A stretch of DNA of 10,336 nucleotides from Flavobacteriales bacterium UBA2426 (lineage in GTDB: Bacteria; Bacteroidota; Bacteroidia; Flavobacteriales_F; PHOS-HE28): NCBI GenBank assembly GCA_002342985.1, contig DDRC01000189.1:3396-13731 (forward strand), written 5' to 3'. A program made the position numbers and the translations under genes. The notes below the pieces were generated by a model that saw only the letters and a program-made list of their open reading frames with translations, did not search any database and was not told where the DNA came from. Below, one piece after another: positions 4,931 to 10,336 of this stretch (positions are counted from its first letter, which is position 1; each line of letters begins with the position of its first letter).

Positions 4931-6553
4931 CTACTCAACCACCACCCGCGCCGCACTCCCATCCGCGAGGCGCAACAGGTACAGCCCCGCAGGCAGCCCA
5001 TGGACATCCACTGAGTTCCGGCCAGGCTGCAAGGTGACGCGCTCCACTTGTTGACCTGCGGCATTCAGCAGGGTCCCGCTCATCGCGGTGCTCCCTGGCC
5101 ACTCAACGAAGAGCACGTCCGAGGCCGGGTTCGGCCAGCCCTGCAGGCCTGTTGAGGCCACCACAGCCTCCAGCCCCGTGGTCACCTCCGTGATCCGGCC
5201 CAGCACGACGGATTGCTGATCCTCCGCACCTACCGTGAAGGGACCCATCGTGAAGGGATCGGCCGCATGAGCGCTGAAATGCACCGAACCCGGTTCGGCC
5301 ATGACCGTGGCGGTCTGCGCCGATACGTACCACGCGGAAGGCTCGCTGGTGACCGCCCATTGCGGCATGCCCGAGGGCTCGAAGGCCACCACTGTGAGGC
5401 TCCGCTGGCTGATGATCTGTCCATCGCTCACCACGCCATTGCCCCAATCCACCACACCCCGGATGGCACCCATGAGGTACACATTGTCGTCAGCATCCAC
5501 TGTGATACAAGGTCCAGCGGCGCGCTCCATATCACCTATAATGACACCGGTCATGGGGTTGCTCTCCACGCCCCAAAGGAACTGGCCCGTGCTGTCCACC
5601 TTCACCAGATAGAGATCGCTTCCCCAGTTCGACCCCGTGAAGAGCAACCCGCCCCAGCTGGCCTCCGGCTGCATCAGCACCCCGGCCAGGTACGCATGCC
5701 CATCAGCGGTGGCCACCACGGTCGGGTCCTGGAAGGTGGCATCCGCCGCGAACTGCGCGAAGCCCGCCGTGCCATCCGGCCTGTAGCGCAGCAGGAACAT
5801 GTTGTAGCCCTCGTCGCTCTCCACCGGGAATCCCTGACCGCCGAAGGTGAGCGTACCGTTCTCGCAGGAGCCGCTCACATACGCACCACCCCAGGGGTCG
5901 AAACTGATGGTGCCGAACCGACGGATGCCATCGATCGCACGGGCATCCACGTCGTTGCCCGCAACATCCACACGTACCAAGTACCCATCGAGGAAATTCT
6001 GCATGATGTACCACAGGTGGCCCTCGGGATCAAGTGCCAGGGAGGGCACGTCCTCGCACTGGGGGTAGGTGGCGGAGAGGTTCCGCATCCACAGGGGGGC
6101 ACCGCTGGCAAGGTCCCAAGAGAGCAGGAAGTGGTTCTCCGTGAACAGGGTCCCGCCCACGCCGGCCAGCTGTGAACCATCGCAGAACTCGAGCACATCG
6201 CCCATGAAGCGGCCGGCGATGTAGGCGATGCCGGCCGGGTCCACAACGACCGCACGGACCGATACCGAATCCAGGAGCAGGCACGAAAGCAGCGTGCCGC
6301 CCGTGGCAGGATCGAGCGCATCGAGCGCCACCGAGCCGTAAGGCGTTACGCCATAGATGAAGTGCACATCCACCATGCGCGCGGCCACCAGATGCCCGGG
6401 GGCAGATGCCAGCGTGTGCCGCGGCATACCGGGGTTCATTATGTAGCCCACCGGTGAGCTGGTCATCCAATCGACCTGTTGGGCGGTGGAAGAGACTGCC
6501 ATCAAGCCTACGAGGAGGGTACTTGGTAAGCGCATGGGCATCCGATTGGCCAT
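4931..6553 (-). CDS. Secreted T9SS-sorted protein with probable beta-propeller (SBBP-like) repeats
   Basis: About 540 residues from the ATG at 6553 (MANRMPMRLPSTLLVGLMAV). In-frame ATGs at 6541 and 6535 give shorter versions, and MRLPSTLLVGLMAVSSTAQQ alone would make a complete signal peptide, so the exact start is open. The frame is open to 6781, but the extra residues would bury the signal peptide and are not believed. The body has recurring units with an aromatic or Gly-rich strand after an acidic turn (VVDPAGIAYIAGRF, ALDPEGHLWYI, SFDPWGGAYVSGSC, VATADGHAYLAG, TVDADDNVYLMGA), as in SBBP or NHL-like propellers. The last 72 residues are a type A T9SS sorting domain: GLQGWPNPASD, then LLNAAGQQV, then VHGLPAGLYLLRLADGSAAR and a short hydrophobic end. 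The protein should cross the inner membrane by Sec, cross the outer membrane by T9SS, and be released or surface-attached. Its target is unknown. It is convergent with mrr, with an AT-rich palindrome between. Confidence 0.88.
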   Translation of the reverse strand: MANRMPMRLPSTLLVGLMAVSSTAQQVDWMTSSPVGYIMNPGMPRHTLASAPGHLVAARMVDVHFIYGVTPYGSVALDALDPATGGTLLSCLLLDSVSVRAVVVDPAGIAYIAGRFMGDVLEFCDGSQLAGVGGTLFTENHFLLSWDLASGAPLWMRNLSATYPQCEDVPSLALDPEGHLWYIMQNFLDGYLVRVDVAGNDVDARAIDGIRRFGTISFDPWGGAYVSGSCENGTLTFGGQGFPVESDEGYNMFLLRYRPDGTAGFAQFAADATFQDPTVVATADGHAYLAGVLMQPEASWGGLLFTGSNWGSDLYLVKVDSTGQFLWGVESNPMTGVIIGDMERAAGPCITVDADDNVYLMGAIRGVVDWGNGVVSDGQIISQRSLTVVAFEPSGMPQWAVTSEPSAWYVSAQTATVMAEPGSVHFSAHAADPFTMGPFTVGAEDQQSVVLGRITEVTTGLEAVVASTGLQGWPNPASDVLFVEWPGSTAMSGTLLNAAGQQVERVTLQPGRNSVDVHGLPAGLYLLRLADGSAARVVVE

Positions 6554-6752
6554 AAGACACGTGCTGATCAGTAAACGTCCACCGAGGGGGCAAAAAAGGG
6601 CACCACATCCCTTGAGTGGGAGTGCCGTCGTCGCTCCCTCCCGCATGCGCCACTCCTCACCGTCCATCCCAAGCCTCCACCGCCCATACACGGCCGACTT
6701 GACGGTTCGGGGGAGCGCTCCATCTTCACACCTGCATAACCCCCACCTCTGC
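6554..6752. promoter_or_regulatory. Divergent intergenic region between secreted-protein gene and ABC operon
   Basis: Both flanking genes start here, so it should hold two promoters. On the plus strand, TTG (6699-6701) is followed after 19 bases by CATCTTCA, a poor match to the -7 box. Between the two lies a perfect 10-bp palindrome, GGAGCGCTCC (6712-6721), a possible operator. On the minus strand I find no convincing box. Nothing else is recognisable. Reading frames that extend either gene into this region lack family similarity. Confidence 0.25.
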
Positions 6753-7640
6753 ATGCAACTCGTCATCAACGGCCTCAGCAAGACCTACGGCAACGGCGTA
6801 AAAGCGCTGGACAACGTGAGCCTCACCATCCCCACCGGCATGTTCGGCCTGCTGGGGCCCAACGGCGCCGGCAAGAGCACCCTGATGCGCATCCTGGCCA
6901 CCCTGCAGGAGGCCGATGCCGGCACCGCGATGCTCGGTGACCTGGACGTGCTGAAGCGAAAGGACGAGGTGCGCAAGGTGCTCGGCTACCTGCCCCAGGA
7001 GTTCGGGGTCTACCCCCGGGTGAGCGCCGCCGACATGCTGGACCACATCGCCCTGCTGAAGGGCATCACGCGCAACGGCGAGCGCAAGGCCCTGGTGGCG
7101 GCACTACTCCAGAAGGTGAACCTGTGGGAGCACCGCAAGCGGAAGATCGCGGGCTTCAGCGGCGGCATGAAACAGCGCTTCGGCATCGCGCAGGCCCTCA
7201 TCGGTGAACCGAAGCTCATCATCGTGGACGAGCCCACCGCCGGCCTCGACCCCGGCGAACGCAACCGCTTCTACAACCTGCTCACCGAGATCGGTGAGAA
7301 CGTGGTGGTGATCCTCAGCACCCACATCGTGCAGGACGTGCAGGAGCTGTGCTCGCGCATGGCCATCATCAACAAGGGCCGGTTGCTGTACGCCGGTGCC
7401 CCAGCCGATGCCCTGAAGGAACTGAACGGACGGGTGTGGGAGAAGGCCATCGCCAAGAGCGAGTTGGAGGACCACGACCGCCGGCACCTGCTGATCAGCA
7501 ACAAGCTCGTGGCCGGGCGTCCCATCATCCACGTGCTCAGCGATACGCGTCCGGAGGAGGGCTTTGCCCCGGCCGAGCCCAACCTGGAGGATGTCTTCTT
7601 CAGCGCCATCCGCACCGCCGACCTTCAACCCGCCGCCTGA
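6753..7640 (+). CDS. ABC transporter ATP-binding protein
   Basis: This 295-residue ATPase hydrolyses ATP at the inner face of the cytoplasmic membrane to drive the permease encoded next. Motifs in order: Walker A GPNGAGKST (35-43), Q-loop YLPQEFG (Q82), signature FSGGMKQR (135-142, with Phe in place of the usual Leu), Walker B LIIVDEP (155-161), D-loop AGLDP, and switch His in STHIVQD (H191). The region after 220 is the accessory C-terminal part common in ABC-2/CcmA-type ATPases and includes PNLEDVFF, frequent in this subfamily. I chose the ATG at 6753 because MQLVINGLSKTYGNGVKALD is the normal N-terminus; the frame stays open further upstream, but that extension looks non-coding. It shares one base with the next gene (TGATG), so the two are surely co-transcribed and probably translationally coupled. 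The substrate is not known. Confidence 0.95.
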   Translation: MQLVINGLSKTYGNGVKALDNVSLTIPTGMFGLLGPNGAGKSTLMRILATLQEADAGTAMLGDLDVLKRKDEVRKVLGYLPQEFGVYPRVSAADMLDHIALLKGITRNGERKALVAALLQKVNLWEHRKRKIAGFSGGMKQRFGIAQALIGEPKLIIVDEPTAGLDPGERNRFYNLLTEIGENVVVILSTHIVQDVQELCSRMAIINKGRLLYAGAPADALKELNGRVWEKAIAKSELEDHDRRHLLISNKLVAGRPIIHVLSDTRPEEGFAPAEPNLEDVFFSAIRTADLQPAA

Positions 7641-10336
7641 TGCTGTACCGGATCCTCGCCTTCGAGGTGCGCCATGCGCTCCGACAGCCCATGGTGTACA
7701 TCTTCCTGCTGCTGCTGGCCCTGATGACCTTCGGCGCCACGGCCACGGAGAACATCGTGATCGGCGGCAGTTCGGGCAACGTGTACCGCAACGCCCCGAA
7801 CGTGGTCTACAACTTCTACACGATCATGAGCTTCCTAGGGCTGCTCATGGTCACCGCGTTCGTCAATGCCGCCGCCATCCGCGACTTCCACTACCGCACG
7901 GCGCAGATCGTCTTCAGCACCCCGGTGACGAAGACACAGTACCTGGTGGGCAAGTTCATCGGCAGCACGCTCATCGCGCTCATCCCCATGCTGGGCATCA
8001 GCCTCGGCATCGTGGTGGGCAGCTGGATGCCCTGGCTGGACCCCGTGCGCATCGGTCCGAACCTGCTGGCGCCGCACCTGCAGGGCTTCCTGCTCATCGC
8101 CGCACCGAACGTGCTCTTCGCTGCGGCCGTGATCTTCGCCGTGGCCTCGCTCACGCGTAGCACCATCGCCAGCTTCGTCACGGCCATCGTCCTCATCGTG
8201 GGCTACCTCATCTCGCAGAGCCTGATGAGCGACCTGGACAACGAGCTGATCGGTGCCCTGCTGGATCCCTTCGGAGGCAATGCGGCCGACAAGGTGACCA
8301 AGTACTGGACCGTGAGCGAGAAGAACACGCTGCTGCTGCCCATGGACGGTGTGTTGCTGTGGAACCGGCTGCTGTGGATCGCCATCTCCATCGGCGTGTT
8401 CCTCTTCGGCTACTGGCGCTTCAGCTTCCACGAACGCAAGCAGAAGGCCGGCGCCGTTGCCGTTGAACAGGAAGGCCTGGTGACCAAGGCCACCGTGCTG
8501 CCCAAGGCCGCTCGCAGCTATGGCGCGTCGGCCCGCTGGCGCCAGTTCATGCGGCAGGTGCGCAGCGACCTGCGCGCCGTGGTCACGGGACCGGTCTTCA
8601 TCATCGTGATGCTGCTCGGTGTGATCCAGCTGTTCACCTCGCTCAGCGTGGTCACCGAGATGTACGACAACGTGACCTATCCGGTCACCTACAACGTCAT
8701 CGACCTCATCGAGGGCAACCTCTTCCTCTACGTCATCATCATCGTCACCTTCTACAGCGGTGTGCTGGTGTGGCGCGAACGCGATGCCGGCATGCAGGAC
8801 ATCCATGATGCGCTGCCCCTGCCCACCGGCCTGGGCCTGCTGGCGAAGTTCACCACCATGCTGGTGCTCCTCGGCATCGTGATGCTGCTGAGCACGGCCG
8901 CAGGCATGATCACGCAGCTGCTGAACGGATGGACCCATCTGCAGCCTTCGGTCTACCTCTTCTACCTCATCGGACCGGCGCTCGTCAGCTTCGGGTTCCT
9001 CACCATGCTCGCCCTCTGCGTGCACACCCTGGTGAACAACAAGTACCTGGGCTTCTTCGTGTTCATCCTCATCGTCACGCTGAACATCTTCCTCTGGAAC
9101 GGCATCGACGTATCGAGCAACCTGGTGATCATGGGTGGCTCTCCGGGGATCCGGTATTCCGACATGGCGGGCTATGGTCCCACCATTCCGGGGTGGATCT
9201 TCTTCAAAACTTATTGGTGGGTCTTCGGACTGCTCCTGTTGTTCGTGGCCTTCCTCTTCACCGTGCGCGGCCGGGAGGAAGGCGCGCGCTGGCGGTTCAG
9301 CACGGCCGGTGTGCGCTTCGGTGCCAACAAAGCCATCGCCCTGCCGCTGGTCGTCCTCTGGGTGCTGCTCGGCGCGTGGGGCTACTACAACACCAAGGTG
9401 CTGAACAAATACACCACCGGTGATGTGCAGGAGGACGAGGCCGAGCGCTACGAGCGCACCTACAAGAAGTACCAGGGCATCCCACAGCCGCACTACCAGG
9501 ATATCACCTTTGCCATCGAGCTGTGGCCGAGCGAGCGCCGCCTGAACTACGAGGCGGAGGTCATCACGCGCAACGTGTACGATGTGGCCATCGACTCGGT
9601 GCACTTCATCCTGCCCGATGATGAGCGCATCACGCTTGAGATCCCGGACGCCGAACGTGTGCTCCATGATGAGAAGCTCGACTACCTCATCTACCGCTTG
9701 GCGCGACCACTGCAGCCCGGCGAGGAACTGCGCTTCACAGTGAAAGGCGGCTACGAGGCGAAAGGCTTCGAGAACGAGGTCTCCTTCATCCAACTGGTGG
9801 AGAACGGCACCTTCTTCAACAACATGGACCTGCTGCCACACATCGGCTACTCGGCGGACGGCGAACTCAGCGACCGCAACGAACGACGCAAGCGAGGGCT
9901 GCCCGAGAAGGAACGCATGCCTCGCCTCACGGAAGATCCCGCGCAGCGCCGGCACACCTACCTGTTCCCCTACAGCGACTGGGTGAACGTGCGCACCACC
10001 ATCAGCACCGAGGCCGACCAGATCGCCGTGGCGCCCGGCTCACTGCGCAAGGAGTGGACCGCCAACGGCCGTCGCTACTTCCAGTACGAGCTCGACCACC
10101 CCAGCATGAACTTCTACAGCTTCCTGAGCGCCCGCTACGCCGTGGAACGCCAGCGCTGGACCCCTTCCGGTGGCGGCGAACCGGTGGACGTGGAGGTGTA
10201 CTACGATCCCGCCCACGCCGTGAACGTGCCACGCATGGTGAACAGCATGAAGAAGGCGCTGGACTACTACACCACCCACTTCGGTCCGTACCGCCACAAA
10301 CAAGTGCGCATCCTGGAGTTCCCGCGCTACTTCACC
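7640..10336 (+). CDS. ABC-2 permease / M1 aminopeptidase fusion protein (C-terminus cut by window edge)
   Basis: An open frame of 899 codons runs from the ATG overlapping the ATPase stop to the last base of the window. Residues about 1-585 are an ABC-2-type permease with roughly 13 hydrophobic segments. The first six (for example MVYIFLLLLALMTFGATA near 18 and VLIVGYLISQSL near 184) and a second set from about 314 (VVTGPVFIIVMLLGVIQLF, then NLFLYVIIIVTFYSGVLVW) suggest two permease halves in one chain. From about 600 (PHYQDITFAIELWPSERRLN) the chain is soluble and matches the N-terminal beta domain of M1 metallopeptidases. The window ends at HKQVRILEFPRYFT, upstream of the expected catalytic GxMEN and HExxH motifs, so peptidase activity cannot be judged here. 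Known 'ABC permease/M1 aminopeptidase' proteins are about 1,200 residues, so some 300 residues are missing. With the ATPase it should form a membrane transporter carrying a peptidase-like domain, probably on the outer face. Substrate and physiological role are not established. Confidence 0.92.
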   Translation, partial: MLYRILAFEVRHALRQPMVYIFLLLLALMTFGATATENIVIGGSSGNVYRNAPNVVYNFYTIMSFLGLLMVTAFVNAAAIRDFHYRTAQIVFSTPVTKTQYLVGKFIGSTLIALIPMLGISLGIVVGSWMPWLDPVRIGPNLLAPHLQGFLLIAAPNVLFAAAVIFAVASLTRSTIASFVTAIVLIVGYLISQSLMSDLDNELIGALLDPFGGNAADKVTKYWTVSEKNTLLLPMDGVLLWNRLLWIAISIGVFLFGYWRFSFHERKQKAGAVAVEQEGLVTKATVLPKAARSYGASARWRQFMRQVRSDLRAVVTGPVFIIVMLLGVIQLFTSLSVVTEMYDNVTYPVTYNVIDLIEGNLFLYVIIIVTFYSGVLVWRERDAGMQDIHDALPLPTGLGLLAKFTTMLVLLGIVMLLSTAAGMITQLLNGWTHLQPSVYLFYLIGPALVSFGFLTMLALCVHTLVNNKYLGFFVFILIVTLNIFLWNGIDVSSNLVIMGGSPGIRYSDMAGYGPTIPGWIFFKTYWWVFGLLLLFVAFLFTVRGREEGARWRFSTAGVRFGANKAIALPLVVLWVLLGAWGYYNTKVLNKYTTGDVQEDEAERYERTYKKYQGIPQPHYQDITFAIELWPSERRLNYEAEVITRNVYDVAIDSVHFILPDDERITLEIPDAERVLHDEKLDYLIYRLARPLQPGEELRFTVKGGYEAKGFENEVSFIQLVENGTFFNNMDLLPHIGYSADGELSDRNERRKRGLPEKERMPRLTEDPAQRRHTYLFPYSDWVNVRTTISTEADQIAVAPGSLRKEWTANGRRYFQYELDHPSMNFYSFLSARYAVERQRWTPSGGGEPVDVEVYYDPAHAVNVPRMVNSMKKALDYYTTHFGPYRHKQVRILEFPRYFT

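Noticed and set aside
5213..6175. A 320-codon plus-strand frame inside the secreted-protein gene
   Set aside because: It is antisense to a protein with a signal peptide and a T9SS sorting domain, and its His/Arg/Glu-rich product resembles nothing.
6486..6752. An 89-residue N-terminal extension of the ABC ATPase
   Set aside because: It overlaps the start of the divergent gene and resembles no ATPase N-terminus. The ATG at 6753 begins exactly at the usual family N-terminus.
6554..6781. A 76-residue N-terminal extension of the secreted protein
   Set aside because: It would place the signal peptide in the interior and would overlap the start of the divergent ABC ATPase gene. Starts at 6553, 6541 or 6535 fit better.
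7835..9955. A 706-codon open frame on the minus strand, antisense to the permease gene
   Set aside because: Its translation is a His/Asp/Glu/Val-rich low-complexity string with no signal, domain or membrane segment. The plus-strand frame has clear membrane segments and M1 similarity. It is a product of high GC and codon bias.

Overview
The window looks like a piece of a high-GC Bacteroidota chromosome, probably Flavobacteriales or a near relative, and probably from an environmental or uncultured lineage. The indications are a secreted protein with a type IX secretion (T9SS) C-terminal sorting domain, an ABC-2 permease fused to an M1 peptidase (a gene type I associate mainly with this phylum), promoter-like sequences of the Bacteroidota TTG / TAnnTTTG kind, weak or absent Shine-Dalgarno sequences, and dispersed repeats of a style I know from Flavobacteria. 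All eight genes are recognisable. The two at the window edges, sufB and the permease/peptidase, are cut off.

Layout. (1) 1-1276, minus strand: the start of a SUF iron-sulfur assembly operon, with an A-type carrier (sufA/iscA-like) followed by sufB. A 114-bp imperfect palindrome fills the gap between the two genes. A 17-bp palindrome, TTTAGAATTCGTCTAAA, lies just upstream of sufA beside a TACCTTTG -7-like box. (2) 1277-1673: about 400 bp without a protein gene. It holds a candidate promoter for the rightward gene and a strongly structured repeat (copy A). (3) 1674-2900, plus strand: dinB, a Y-family translesion polymerase. (4) 2901-4920: an accessory stretch with a long inverted repeat, a four-helix-bundle protein gene, a second copy of the structured repeat (copy B, opposite orientation), a lower-GC mrr restriction endonuclease gene, and an AT-rich palindromic element. 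(5) 4931-6553, minus strand: a secreted T9SS-sorted protein with probable beta-propeller repeats, convergent with mrr. (6) 6753-10336, plus strand: an ABC transporter ATPase overlapping by one base with a large ABC permease/M1 aminopeptidase fusion that runs off the window.

The genes do not form one pathway. The parts are iron-sulfur cluster assembly, damage-tolerant DNA synthesis, a restriction cargo gene, a surface or secreted protein, and a membrane transporter-peptidase. The most unusual content is between the genes. There are two diverged copies of one large structured repeat in opposite orientations (about 1451-1617 and 3685-3856), plus three imperfect palindromes (834-947, 2917-2995, 4829-4909). 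The palindromes have unrelated sequences but share one plan: long arms, each built of short degenerate tandem units, around an unrelated loop. I see no CRISPR array, tRNA, rRNA or intact transposase gene.
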